Assembly: GCA_030704615.1 (NCBI GenBank) | Contig: CM060732.1 | Location: 48,651,053-48,715,052, forward strand | DNA: 64,000 nucleotides | Origin: Takakia lepidozioides | Lineage: Eukaryota > Streptophyta > Takakiopsida > Takakiales > Takakiaceae | Direction of reading: 5' to 3' | Part shown: piece after piece, positions 11,901 through 23,640 of the stretch | Layout of the letters: the number at the start of each line of letters is the position of its first letter | Numbering within the stretch: the first letter of the stretch is position 1 | Made by a program: the position numbers and the translations under genes | The notes under the pieces: generated by a model | Database searches by the model: none | What the model saw: the letters and a program-made list of their open reading frames with translations, nothing else | Told to the model about the DNA's origin: nothing

Positions 11901-14900
11901 GAAGAATGGAAAGTTTTGTTTTGCAGGCACCGCAGCTTGATATCAACACAGTTGCTGCAGGCGGAGGCTCTAAACTCAAGTTCCAAGCTGGTGTGTTTAA
12001 GGTGAGTGCCATTTCTTTCCCACACTCAAACATTCATGGACATATCCTGCAGTCCCAAAATCATAAGAAGAATAGAGCAATCCTAGTCAAATGTGTCAAT
12101 TTTGGATGTTCAATGGCAAGGTCTCTTCTGTTGGCTTTCTGAATGCTCCTGTTCTATGTGTGGTATGACAGGGATAGCTTTGGTGGCATTTTAGACTAGG
12201 GGCATGGCAGTGTTTTCTCCGGACTGCCCTTGTTGAGTCATGCCTTTATGTTCTGCAGTACTACACCCCTGCCTTGGAAGTAACATGTTGAGTGGAAACC
12301 TGTGGGACCTGTCCTTGGAATGTCTTATGTCCTAGGCTTTGTTCTGTAATTTTTCAAGGGGAGGGGAGGGGAGGGGTGGACAGGTTCACTAGCCAGCATG
12401 GGATATCTCTCTTTTGCAGAGAGGGGCAAAGCTTCATCACTTTGAGGGCTATTGAATTTAGTGTTTATGTTTCATAGGAAACTTCCCAGCCTCAAGTTCC
12501 TTGCTTTTAGCTTTCATTACTTGGTAATACAAGTGGTGTCACCGGACTCAGTTCACATTATGCTGGGGGTTGGGTAGGTGGGCCCAGAGTCAGTGAGCGC
12601 ACATCCTGGACCAGTTTGCTACCGAAAGGGAGGCGAATTGGCAGTTACAGATGCCAACTTACTACTGGGACGTGTCATACCTGACTATTTCCCCTTCATC
12701 TTTGGACCCCATGTAGGTTTATTGAAAACTGTACGACCTTGGTTGCAAAAAGTTATTGATGCTGCCAATGAATCAATGTAAATTGGTCCATCTAATTCTT
12801 CTAATTCTTCTCACTTGTCTTGGAGGAGCTTGCATGTTAGAAGCCTTAGTTAGGGGTATGTTGTTGAGCCTTCACCATGATTTCCTACAGTTTCAGTAGG
12901 GAGTGTGTAAGTACCACCATTATGTTATCCACATCACCCAGGATGGCATGTATGGTATCTCAACGTGGTTCCTCCCATCAATGGCTTTTTGCATGTCCCC
13001 AGGTAGGCCCATCCAATCTCTTCCCACAAAGATTACATTTGTCTTCTATGAGTGACAGACATGGCTCAGCGCCCCCTGTGGAGTATGGCTCAGAACCTTG
13101 CAAAATGCCTATGTACAGACATTCAGATTTAGGTTTTTGACAGAATCTGCAAAGAGAAAATCCTTCACTTTGTAAAATATGAAAGATTTACCCATACTGA
13201 AGGTAATTCTAGTAGTGGTGCAGGAAAACCAACCTCTGGATGTAGAGGCCACACGGACAGCCTTTAAGACCTTGGGCCCTGCCATCAACTCCCATCGACT
13301 TGACCAGGATCCTCAATGTATGTAGGTCTCTATTCCGAATGTTGTTGCTCATCCAGACGTGCACCTACAGTGCTGGAGGAGGAGAGGTGGTAGGATGGAA
13401 TAAAGGAAAGGGTTAAGAAAGTAATTGGAGAAATTTTGGGCTGTTTCTGTTTTGATTGGTGGTATCTGAAGAGTGTGTGCATGGTTTCACTATTTGCAAA
13501 AATATGACTGATGGACGTAGGACTGCTGTGATAGCCAAGGAGATGAGTGTGGAGGAGATTGCACTTGGGTTCTTGGATGTTGCTAATGAGGCCATGTGTC
13601 GACCCATTCGCCAGGTATTCCTTACCTCTTTCTGACTAGCAGCTTTGGATTTAGCATCACAGCGCCAGCAGTGGCTTTGAATTGACCCATTGTCATTGCA
13701 ACATGTTCACGTCCTGGACTGGTGATTCCCTGAGTAGCTTGAGAACTTCTTGTATCTGCGAGAGTTTATGAACGAAACCTTGTCGTACCATTGTTCTTCA
13801 TGCATCTTGTGTTGTATCATGTTCATGTTGAGTTATTTTCCTGTCCTTGGAGTTTGTCTCCACCCAGATAATGGATCTGCAGGCATCCTAAAATGGGGAA
13901 CTGTTATTGCAGCTGACAGAGATGAAGGGGTACGAGACAAGCAAGCACACTCTGGCCTGCTTTGGAGGCGCGGGACCACAACATGCTTGTGCCATTGCAA
14001 GGGCCCTTGGCATGCGTGAGTGTCTGTGTCTGTATAGAGTTGTTGCCCCTTTCTTACAATGTGCTCAGAACCCTCAGGTTCTTAGAGCCCACCGTGATAT
14101 ATAATTGTATCACTGTATTTCATACTCATCCAACAAATCCTGAAATTTATTGCACATCATTCTCAGCACATAGCCAGGCATACTGGTGATGCCCATGAGA
14201 ATTTAATGGAGTAAGTGGGGACTTGTATTGGCAGGGGAGGTAGTGGTGCACAGGTACTGTGGGATATTGAGCGCCTATGGGATGGGGCTCGCGGATGTGG
14301 TGGAGGAGGCTCAGGAACCATATGCAGCAGCCTATGGACCAGAGGCAATGTCTGAAATGATGAAACGTGCTGCTGCTTTGACAGAGCATGTCACAAAACA
14401 ACTGAGACTTCAGGTACTTGTCATGCTTAGAGCAAACTTGTTCCATTCAAGTGAGCTTACACGTTGAACCTTTGTGAATTAAGTGACCAATTATGCTGCA
14501 GACATGCAAATGCTATTCGTCATTAATTGAGGCCTATCGTGGGAGTCTGTGCTCCTCTTCCCTCTGTAGCATCCAGAGCTCTTTCCTTCTCAATTTTATT
14601 GTGCCATGTGCTGGCTCCTGTGAATGCATACATCTTTCTCCTTTCTCCTTCACACGATGCACATTGATTACCGGTGTTTTGGTTTCTGGCACCAGGGATT
14701 CAAAGAGGAGGATATCAGCACGGAGTTACTACTCAACCTTCGATATGAGGTATGGTGCTCACTTCTATTTCCCTGTAATCTTCAAAGGAGAAATATTTAT
14801 AATCCACCGACTGGGCACTTTCCTCCAACTTGTTTGTCCACGTTGCTGAAATCATTTCATTATAACTTGAGGACAATGGGTGCTGACAAACTGTGCTGCA

Positions 14901-17900
14901 TGAGATGCAGGGCACTGACACAGCGTTGATGATTAGTGCTCCTGATGATGGCAGTAACGACTATGCTACTGCCTTTGTGAAGCAATTCCGTCGGGAGTAA
15001 GTTTTCTGCTCTACCCTTGTTTTTCCCCCTCTTTTATCTCTCTCCTCTCCCCATCGAAACCCTGGGGTCTATGCCACAACTCTATTGCAAGCAAAGTACT
15101 GAATATCCATGAGACCCTTCATCTCTGTGGAATGATGAGTTAGTGGTATGGGTTATTGTTCCATCATCTGTGCATTAGCCGTTCATCTTGTTATAGAGTT
15201 GACCAAAAGTTTGCTCAACTCAGGAGTGTGGGTATTGGCTTGCTCACAATTGCAAGCAGCCAAACACACCCTTGAAATCTGATGTACATACGTGAAGCTT
15301 CAAGGTGGATGAATGCTGGGGGACACTTGTAAACCAAGTTGATGCAATCTTCTTACAATGTTTCGTTCTTGACATGAGGCAACTGTCTGTAGGTATGGGT
15401 TTGAGTTACAAAAGAGGACCATTCTAATAAGCGATGTCAGGGTCCGGGGCACTGGTGTCACCAACATTTTGAGGTACGATTAGTTTTCCCTGTTTAGAAC
15501 TGCTGGATGCTTGTTCATGCTGGTTTCTCTGTGGTTGGTATAGTCCTGCTACATTGATTCATCTATTCATACTCAAAGAGGCTATACTTGAGGAAAGTCC
15601 TAACTGAACCACATTGTTAAACCTGTGCTCCTGGTTCTCACTTGACAACAAGATGCCCAAACTGAATTTGGGATTGACAATGTATTTTCTATTCTATATA
15701 CCTCAGCCTTAACCATTCACTATGTGCCTGGCACAGGCCGGTTGTGCTGTCCAAGGGAGTGGGGGAACCGCAAGCAGAGGGAAGGCGCCACAAAGTATAC
15801 TTCGGCACTGGCTGGCATGACACTCCAGTACGCTTCTACCTCCAGCAGAGTATTCCTGGCCCTCTTAGTTCTTTCCTCATTGGACTTGGAAATTTATATT
15901 TCTTGGTGCTAAAGTAGAAGCAATAAAATTAGCAGGGATGGAAGCAGAATGGAAACAACATGCTCAAGATGCATTGTGTTTGGTTGCAGGTGTATATGTT
16001 GGAGAAGCTAGGCTATGGTCATACCCTTGCTGGGCCTGCAGTCATCATGAACGGCAATAGCACGGTATTTTCTCCTTCTGATTGAAACAACCTTTTGCAC
16101 TTTCAGTCACCATCGCACTACCCGGCGCTAATGTGGGGGACATGTTTCCTTAAACGAAGGTGGATAGATTGCGAAGTAGATTGCTACTGGGGTATGGATG
16201 TATTTGGATTACCATCGAGGACACTTGAATGTCTTCCTCCACAAAAATGATTGTGTTACATAATGGATATTGTGTTGGCTTGTTTTTCAGATTGTAGTGG
16301 AACCTGAATGCAAGGCAGCGGTGACTAAATTTGGGAATGTATGCATAGCCATTGGGACTGGTCAATCCCTGCTAGCATCTCAAGCAGCAAAGGCCAACAC
16401 AAAAGCAGATGTTGTAAAGCTGTCCATCTTCAACAACAGGTTCATGGGTATTGCAGAGCAAATGGGGCGCACTCTGCAGCGCACCTCTATATCCACCAAC
16501 ATCAAGGTTAGCGTTACTATCATTCACGTTCACCATTATTTGGCTGTCATGGATGTTCCCCTAATGTTTGTTTTTTCACCAGCTGTAATCAATCGTCATC
16601 CTGGCTTTGTCTGTGAGTTGTGGGGCATTGTCTGTAGTTAACTTGTATGCAGTAGGTACAATTGTAAGATTCTATTCTGTGGGCATTTGTCAGTAACCGA
16701 TGTTGGACGAAGGGGCTAGCTCTGAAGCTCAGTCACTGGGTGAAGCCCCACGAATACTAGTTATACTGGAACCTTAATTATGAATGGTTGGTGATTGCAG
16801 GAGCGACTGGACTTTTCATGTGCCCTCTTCAGTCCAGATGGGGGTTTGGTGGCCAACGCTCCGCATGTGCCTGTGCACTTGGGAGCTATGTCCAGCACTG
16901 TGCGCTGGCAACTAAATTACTGGTAATATGATATAGGCTTCTGTATATGGCGGGGATTTACTCTTTTGGTCTACTAAAGCTACAGCTGTAAAGCGGATGC
17001 CAAGAAGTGTTACACAGTTTCATATTCTGGTGGGTATGGGAGGCCAGGGGAAAGAACTTGAAAGAGGGTGATGTGCTGGTGACCAACCACCCTGCAGCAG
17101 GAGGCAGCCATCTTCCTGATATCACTGTCATCACTCCAGTATGTGTACCAGTCCCTATTCTGCCACTGTCCAACAGGGATGCTCGTAGTGTGGATGAATA
17201 GTGTGAAGCAGAAGGCATTGAGGGCATCCAGCAACTCTAGATCAATGACTAACAAGTAGTTTCCATGTTTCCCTACCAATGCTTACTTCATGAGATTTCT
17301 AGGCACTGGCAGCCCTTTAGCTTCCCACAACTCTTATCATGGAATGTCATGAATCAGTGATCGTAGAACAAGCAAAGCCGATGTGGATGATGAGCTTAGC
17401 ACTTGGCCTTTGAGTTGTAAACTTTAGTTTCATGCTGAGGTGTACAGGTCTTCAAGGACAGACACCTTATATTCTTTGTGGCAAGCAGGGGCCATCATGC
17501 TGAAATTGGTGGCATCACTCCCGGCAGGTAGCTCTCTTCCCCTTGCTCCACAGCCATTAATTGGTCTGTTGCAAGCTCTAGAGGGCTAAAGAAGCAGTGC
17601 TGGAATCCAACTCACCTCTCTTGTTTGAATCAATACCAGAGCAGAGATCACTACCTGATTCCCGGTAACAAAATTGTCAAACGGCCTTGTGCAAGCAATT
17701 TTGCAATATCAGACTGACTCTTTTATATACCCTGCTAAGTTAAATCCCCATGAAGGCCTCCAGTAGGGTAGTATGAACGGTATGAAGGCCTCCTGTGGGG
17801 TGTCTCTTCCCTCAATGGTACGTCATACTCAATAATTTAGGCAACAAGTGAATTAAGTGTATTCTGTGGGACCTCCTTTTTCGGTTTCGGTTTTGATATC

Positions 17901-20900
17901 AGGGAACAAAGTGCAGCATGCCACCATTTTCAAAGGCGATATGGGAGGAGGGTGCAGCCATAAAGACATTCAAGCTTGTTGAGGGCGGTGAGTTTCAGGT
18001 GAGATAACTATTCACAGAGATTTTTCTCTCTCTAAGCTCCTTTCTTCAAACAATCCTGGTATGTGCGTGTGGATACCTTTTTTGAACTCCATGGACTCTC
18101 TATTGCTTCACTATTGCCAGTGAACGCAGAAGGGGTGGACATCACATCCAAGCGTGACCGCAACCAGCTCATTAGAAAGGAGCTCATGGAGCTACATGTC
18201 AGGAGAACTTGGAAGTGACCCAACCTCACGACAACGCTCCATTTCTATCGAGAAACATTCTTGGTTCTCCGAGATGATAGAATCTTGCGGCCCGATTACC
18301 TTTCGGCCTCTTTATCTCCTTCTCTCCTGAGGCTTTGGGCGGTTCAGAGTGGGCTCCCACAACCTACGGATAGAGACTGGCAGATGGGAAAACCTCACCC
18401 CTGTCCAGCTTGCAGAGGGCGCAACCAGGAAATTGAAACTGAAGAACACTTCTTCTTCTATTGCCCGCTATACTATGAGATCCGTGGGAGATTCCATTGT
18501 CTATTCCGTGGAACCCAATCTCTCACTGAAGTCTTTCACTATGAAGATCAGAAATGCTTGGCAGCCTACCTGCACAAGGCATTCACCCTTAGACAATCAC
18601 TCGAACAATAGTTCTTATCTCTGACTCTGGTTTCATGTTTTTCTTTCCATTTTGTCCCATAAGCTCTATGAGCTTTCCACGGACGTTATAAAGCACCATT
18701 TCATTTCATTTCCTACATCCCATGTGATCCATGGATACGTCTCATCAAATTCAACTGCTGTCCCCTATCCTGTATCTTCGCTCAATATATTTGGTACCCA
18801 GACACCGGCTTCCTCACTTTGTTTCCAGCTCAATTTGAAGCGGCTACTTCAAAAGATTTGTGGGTTCACCTGTCAGGCATCAACTGAACTTTAGGCCTTT
18901 TATTCCTGCAGGAGGAGGGTATTGTAAAACTCTTAAAGGCAGAAACTCGGGAAACAGAGGGAGAAGACGAGGACGCACGTGCACGTGTGATTCCCGGCAC
19001 ACGGAGAATTGAAGACAACCTTTCTGATCTTAGAGCGCAGGTAGGACTCAACATTGTTTCCCCTCCCTTCAAAAGAAGATACACGCTCTCACACACCCAC
19101 TCACTCTCTCCAGGGACTGGCAAAGTTGTCAAGATTACCAGGAAGATTTTGTCAGTATTTTTGTTCCACTAAAACCACATGGAAACTGCAGCTGGCCCGT
19201 CTCGTTACTTTCATGATGGGCAGCAGTGTCATTCTTTTGAACTAAAGCATACATTTTCCTTGCAGGTAGCTGCAAATCAGCGGGGCATCGGGCTGATAGG
19301 AGAGCTGATAGAGCAATATGGTCTGGAAGTGGTGCAAGCGTACATGCTCCATGTTCAGGTACTATACATGGAAAGGGAAAACTATCATCTTTGTTGCACT
19401 TTCTTCTGTTTTAAGATTGGTATGTCAAATTTTGTTGCCCCAATTTGTCCCCAGCAAAATGTCCTTGTCTCTCATGTATAGAACATATGGAATTTTGGCA
19501 TGGACCAATGTGTAGAGCAAAAAACCAGATGGATTGTGCCTGTGACTGCTCAGACAAACAGTGACAGCACGAAATGCAGCTACAACTAAGGCGTTTCTGA
19601 GGGGATTCAGATCTGCCTTCAGACTCAGCATGTACTGGAAAAGGGTTCCACCCACTTACCCTCCTAAACTCTTCTCTCCCCACCACAGTTGCTGGTCCTA
19701 CTGGTGTGCATTATTCTTGTGGCTTTAGTGGCACTTACAAACAACGTCTTATATGCAAGCAGGCAAATGCAGAGGCAGCAGTGCGTGAAATGCTCAAGTC
19801 AATGGTGGCTCATTCTTTCCCACAGTTGGCTTCAGTAAAGCAAGGAAACCTTGTGGTCCTGGAGGCTGAAGACTACATGGACGATGGTTCTTCTATTCAT
19901 CTGAAGCTCACCATCGACAGTGTGAAAGGGGAGGCCCACTTCGACTTTGGAGGCACTAGTCCAGAGGTAGTCCACACTTACTCTCATTTGTTGCACAACT
20001 TTTGGATCCGTAATCAAGGTTTTTTTTTATCAAATGCATTTTGAGATAATTCAATGTTTTTAGCACCTCAACCTCTTTGCTGACAAACTCCTCATCACTA
20101 TCTTTAACTTCCCATCTCTCTCTCTTTAGACATATGTGAAGAATTTCTTAGAAATATCATGTTCTGTCATTCCTTACATTCTTGGGTTGAGTGCAGGTCT
20201 ACTCAAACTGGAATGCCCCTGAGGCAGTGACATCTGCAGCCATCATCTACTGTCTGCGTTGTCTGGTATGCCAGCCTTCCTGTAGATGTATCTCTACACT
20301 CACTAAGAGTGGGATTCGGGATGAGATTCTCATTTGTGCCCACCTGTGACTACATAGGTTCATTCTTCAAACAAACCATCAAAGAAAGGAGCAAGGATAC
20401 CCCTTTTGAGACCCAGTAGTGCCGTCAATAAAAGTGAGGGGGAGAAATACTTCTTAACATTGTTCAATGAGGTCAGGTGGTGGCGGTGGATGGAAACAGG
20501 TAGACGTGGACATACCCCTCAATCAGGGCTGCTTGGCACCAGTGTCTATCTATATTCCAAAAGGTTCACTGCTGTCTCCCAGTGACAAAGCAGCTGTTGT
20601 GGGTGGCAACGTGCTTACTTCACAGCGTGTCACTGATGTTGTGTTGACTGCCTTTCAAGCGTGCGCTTGCTCCCAAGGGTATGAATCTGACTGTCATTAA
20701 ACTGGTTGGTCTTGATGACCTTGTCGCGTTCTTGGGGGAGGTTTGGGCAACCACGTCCCTCCAGAGGATGAGGATGATTGTCTGTGTGTTGTCTGACTTT
20801 GCTGTAATTCTTTATTTCCTGAAGACTCATTTTGTACATGGGTGTATTCGGGCCAACAGGTCTGGTTTGGAATGTCTTATACTAGGGTGGGAGCTCTTTT

Positions 20901-22191
20901 GAAAGTGTCATCATGTAAGGAAAATTTAATTCTTGATGTTGTCTATCAATATTTCCAAACCTCTATCTGTAGGTGTATGAACAATCTGACGTTTGGAGAT
21001 AAAGACATTTGGGTACTATGAGACAATTGGTGGGGGAGTGGTGCGGGACCCACCTGGCATGGTGCCAGTGGTGTGCAATGCCACATGACCAACACCCGGA
21101 TTACCGATCCTGAAATCTTTGAGCAGCGCTACCCTGTGCGTACCCTCTCCCATCCCAGACATAGAAGCATCTAGCACGGAATTTCCATACTCATAGAATG
21201 GTCTTGTCTTAGGCAGCTCGTTTTCCTTCTGACAGATTTTAAATCTCTTGATTCTTTTATATGGTTAATGATTACTTCTAGCTTCAAAACTGACTTACGT
21301 CTTTGTCCCCATCTGTTCTCCCCATCTGCTGTGTGTGTGTGGAGGAATTTGAAGGAAGTATGCCTCCTCCCCCCTCTTTTTAGCCTGCCCTTCTTTCCTC
21401 TCTCAGATCATTGAAACTGTGCATCCCAGTCTTATCAGCATTTTTCAACCAACCTGACCAACAGTACTTGATGAAATCAGGTTCTCCTACACAGGTTTGG
21501 GTTGCGAGAAAACAGTGGTGGTGCAGGCAAACATACAGGCGGAAATGGAATCATACGAGACATTGAGTTTCGCCGACCTGTCACTGTAAGTACAGGCAGA
21601 TTGGATTTTCTCTTTCTTTACCTGTTTGTCTCTCTCTACTTCATGAAAGAAGTTTGAACTCAGTCATGCTGTTAATAGCTGAAAACAACTTTCCACAATT
21701 CAGCTTCCGCATTGCAAGTAGATTGAGTTGTGTGTTTCATGGCCCGGTGGTGCAGGTGAGCATTCTGTCAGAGCGCCGGGTGCATGCACCACGAGGGCTG
21801 GCAGGAGGCAAAGATGGTGCTCGAGGCCAAAACTTATTGTTGAAGAAAGATGGGCGATATTTATACTTGGGAGGTGTGCTGTACTGTCCTCTCACCTGCC
21901 TCGACAGTAAATCTAGCATGATTCCTTTCCAGCGATCCATGCATCTTGTGTTTGTGACAACTGACAGTCGTGCCCACCTTCCGTACCAGTAATGTTGGTA
22001 TGATATTAGTGAAAATTAGATAGGTTTACTAATAATGACTGGTGTGATGGCTTTACTCTCTTGGTGTATTTACTAATAAAGCCAGGGGCATGTATAATTT
22101 TGCAGGGAAAAATACTGTGCATGTGGAGGCAGGTGAAAGACTCCAAATTTTGACGCCTGGTGGTGGTGGATGGGGTTGCTCCACCACGTGA
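5977..22191 (+). CDS. OXP1: ATP-dependent 5-oxoprolinase, 36 exons
   Basis: 5-Oxoprolinase opens 5-oxo-L-proline to L-glutamate with ATP hydrolysis, the cytosolic salvage step after gamma-glutamyl cyclotransferase in glutathione turnover. Splicing 36 exons gives about 1286 residues (plant family about 1270), starting [10 protein letters not shown] at ATG 5977 and ending GWGCSTT before TGA 22189-22191. Hydantoinase A N-terminal part: DRGGTFTD at residues 15-22; nucleotide-binding-fold motif [10 protein letters not shown] at 320-329; [10 protein letters not shown] at 501-510; [11 protein letters not shown] follows. Hydantoinase B part: [13 protein letters not shown] near 865-877, YCLRCL near 1065, TPGGGGWG at the end. 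All 35 introns are GT-AG and phase is kept at each junction. One oddity: exon 33 has a +1/-1 indel pair that creates TGA at 21019-21021. Assignment is near certain; whether the indels are real is open. Confidence 0.95.
7383..7400 (+). repeat. (CT)n microsatellite at an intron start
   Basis: A pure CT run begins directly at the donor of intron 4 of the 5-oxoprolinase gene (GTCTCTCTCT). It leaves the donor with GTCTCT, a poor match to GTAAGT. Confidence 0.8.
7402..7935 (+). mobile_element. LINE 3' tail with zinc-knuckle remnant (intron 4)
   Basis: Within intron 4 the + strand encodes [19 protein letters not shown] (about 7519-7575), the CxxC...H pattern of the zinc-binding segment found at the C-terminus of LINE reverse transcriptase polyproteins. 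After the stop (about 7740) comes a 3' region ending CCCATAAGCTCTTTGAGC ... CCATTTCATTTC, also present in the tail at 18220-18715. Same orientation as the host gene. The coding remnant is too short and decayed to be functional. Confidence 0.7.
9545..10065 (-). mobile_element. LINE 3' tail, inverted copy (intron 7)
   Basis: The reverse complement of this stretch aligns with 7402-7790 in intron 4: both share a GTCTTATGAGTACA segment, a CCAAA(C/T)TGGGCGC segment and the decayed zinc-knuckle region. It is antisense to the 5-oxoprolinase gene. The 3' terminal ATTTC repeats of the other copies are not seen here. Confidence 0.65.
10223..10252 (+). repeat. (GA)n microsatellite
   Basis: Nearly pure GA dinucleotides interrupted by CACA near 10231, inside intron 7 of the 5-oxoprolinase gene. 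Confidence 0.8.
11645..16064 (+). other. OXP1: 5-oxoprolinase exon map, exons 11-22
   Basis: Exons: 11, 11645-11746; 12, 11927-12001; 13, 12578-12712; 14, 13224-13321; 15, 13521-13614; 16, 13913-14015; 17, 14235-14413; 18, 14696-14749; 19, 14911-14996; 20, 15393-15473; 21, 15737-15827; 22, 15990-16064. They encode residues 318-708, the hydantoinase A catalytic part. Exon 14 must use donor GTAGGT at 13322; joining one reading earlier gives stops. Exon 11 contains an in-frame perfect donor word GTAAGT at 11681-11686 that is coding (Val-Ser). Confidence 0.88.
16291..22191 (+). other. OXP1: 5-oxoprolinase exon map, exons 23-36
   Basis: Exons: 23, 16291-16506; 24, 16801-16922; 25, 17048-17138; 26, 17448-17527; 27, 17917-17998; 28, 18912-19040; 29, 19266-19358; 30, 19763-19966; 31, 20197-20265; 32, 20500-20678; 33, 20973-21135; 34, 21481-21585; 35, 21756-21873; 36, 22106-22191. 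They encode residues 709-1286, the hydantoinase B domain. Exon 34 starts at GTTCTCCTACACAGG (VLLHR), not at the nearer AG at 21492-21494. Intron 27 (17999-18911) contains a LINE tail. Confidence 0.88.
18220..18715 (+). mobile_element. LINE 3' tail with zinc knuckle (intron 27)
   Basis: The + strand frame 18261-18611 contains [20 protein letters not shown] then [12 protein letters not shown]: a CxxC...H...C zinc-binding box as found after the reverse transcriptase in LINE ORF2 proteins. The frame ends at a stop near 18609, followed by a 3' UTR with CCCATAAGCTCTATGAGC and a terminal CCATTTCATTTCATTT. It is the best-preserved of three such tails inside this gene and has the same orientation as the gene. 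Confidence 0.75.
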
Positions 22192-22522
22192 AACGGGTAT
22201 TTTTTCCAATTCGGTGGAATGGGTGATAGTTCGGTGCAAATGCGGAAGTCAGGCTAGCACAGAAGAGCTTGCATCACTCCCATGTGATTGACCATAAGGT
22301 TTTACTTCTCACTATTCCAGAGCCCATGGTGGGGCACAGAGGAGACATTGGCTTCCTTCCTCCAGGGAATGAGCCTCTGGCATGAACAATGACGATTGCT
22401 AAATTTGAGTATCAGTAAGATTGAAGCAGTTCATTTTCTTCTACATCATCACAGTGTTTCCATTGTGTTCACTTTCATTATCACTACAAGAAGATCAACA
22501 CAAATTTTTGTTGTGATAAACA
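22192..22522. other. Downstream region of the 5-oxoprolinase gene
   Basis: Between the stop codon and the start of the repeat copy. Probably 3' UTR and spacer; no clear AATAAA signal was seen close to the stop. Confidence 0.4.
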
Positions 22523-23640
22523 CAACCTTAGATGACCAGGTGCAACACTATTTGTCACCCATAGAGTACGGGCCTCTATCTGCTTGTTTTGATGAGATTG
22601 GAATTAGAGGAATGGTTGAATGCATGCTATTCGTGCAGACTCTCAACAAACTGGTTGTCGATTTACATCTTCCGTTTTGTTACATGTCCAGTGGAAGTGG
22701 TCGCAGCTACAGTTTTACAGATATGGTTATTTTGAACAATTCTGCTTCACAAGGACAAGGGGAAAGGAAAGAACTTTCTGCAAGGGTTTATGAGAATGGT
22801 GAAGCTAAAGGCCGTGGGCAGTGGGAAATGCAAGGATCACAAGAGCTCAATGAGGCGTTGCTTGATCCTAAACAGGCCACAAAGATAGTAGAAGTAGTTC
22901 AACAGTTGTATAGTGACATGATATTAGACGAAACGAGGTATGGCTTCCTGATCAACTTCAATCAAACAGTGTTCTTCAGACAAGCAACCAATGTTCTAGA
23001 CAAGACATTAGAGTTCTCACTTGTCGTTTCAATTGGGAATGCCAATTATAGGGCCCACCCCGGAAAGGGGGCAGTAGCCGCAAGGCGAAGTCGCTCTTAG
23101 TTACGTCGGCTTTGGTCGGAGTCTTCTCTCTCTCTTGGGAATGCCCCAATTGAAGCATATTTGTTCGTTTTAGCGCATAGTGATAGAGATTTGAAGCTTG
23201 TTCCCGCCATTCCAACAACAGGTTATGATTTGCAAGTACCCCCATTAATCAAGAAAGAGCTCAAGAGGACGGACTCTCAGATCCCCATTGATTCCAAAAG
23301 TAACCATTGGGAAATGGAAGAAAAGATTAATCTCCATGGAGGTGGATTTGTCCGATTTTGCTACAAGGTTTTTTGGTATCGAGGAGTTTGCTCATTTGCC
23401 ACAATACCATTTGCACGATATTGATCTTACCAGTTGGGTCATTGGCATGAGGAAATGTGGTGGAAGGGGAACTTCTTAATGGCTTAGTAATAGCATTGAA
23501 GTTGTTTGATCTTCGCGGGGTGGATGCTGCGGATTCATTTGTGCGTGAGTTTGTGGCTTATCTAAGCCTAAGGAAATTACAAGGGATCAATATACCCGTG
23601 TTGTATGCAGTGGATCGCACATCCCAGAGTTAAGTGAACT
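22523..23640 (+). pseudogene. REase-like/kinase-like gene relic, copy A
   Basis: Frame 22523-23040 reads DDQVQHYLSPIEYG, EIGIRGMVECMLFVQTLNKL, then ARVYENGEAKGRGQWEMQ and LDETRYGFLINFNQTVFF. The last block resembles the end of the PD-(D/E)XK-like segment that precedes a kinase domain in Crinkler-type and related fungal and plant proteins (family knowledge, not a search). A later frame has IVLKLFDL-like and VREFVAYLSLRKLQGI wording, the N-lobe of a kinase, ending about 23625. It is broken by frameshifts and by a 91-bp insert (23044-23134). Its counterpart is inverted copy B at 24182-31793. Loss of the kinase C-lobe means it cannot be active. Confidence 0.6.
23033..23145 (+). mobile_element. 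91-bp insert with 11-bp target duplication
   Basis: Copy A reads TTGGGAATGCC (23033-23043), then 91 bp, then TTGGGAATGCC again (23135-23145). Inverted copy B has one TTGGGAATGCC and no insert at the same place. The insert is GC-rich, starts AATTATAGGGCCCACC and ends in CTCTCTCTC. A duplication of this length fits LINE-mediated insertion of a small RNA-derived or SINE-like sequence. No tRNA, 5S or 7SL body was recognised. Confidence 0.7.

Noticed and set aside
18652-18894. Open frame in intron 27 after the LINE tail
   Set aside because: It lies within the LINE 3' region and intron sequence, with no domain.
22396-22522. N-terminal part of the 234-residue frame of copy A
   Set aside because: Similarity to copy B starts only at about 22523; the earlier codons have no counterpart and are probably flanking DNA.
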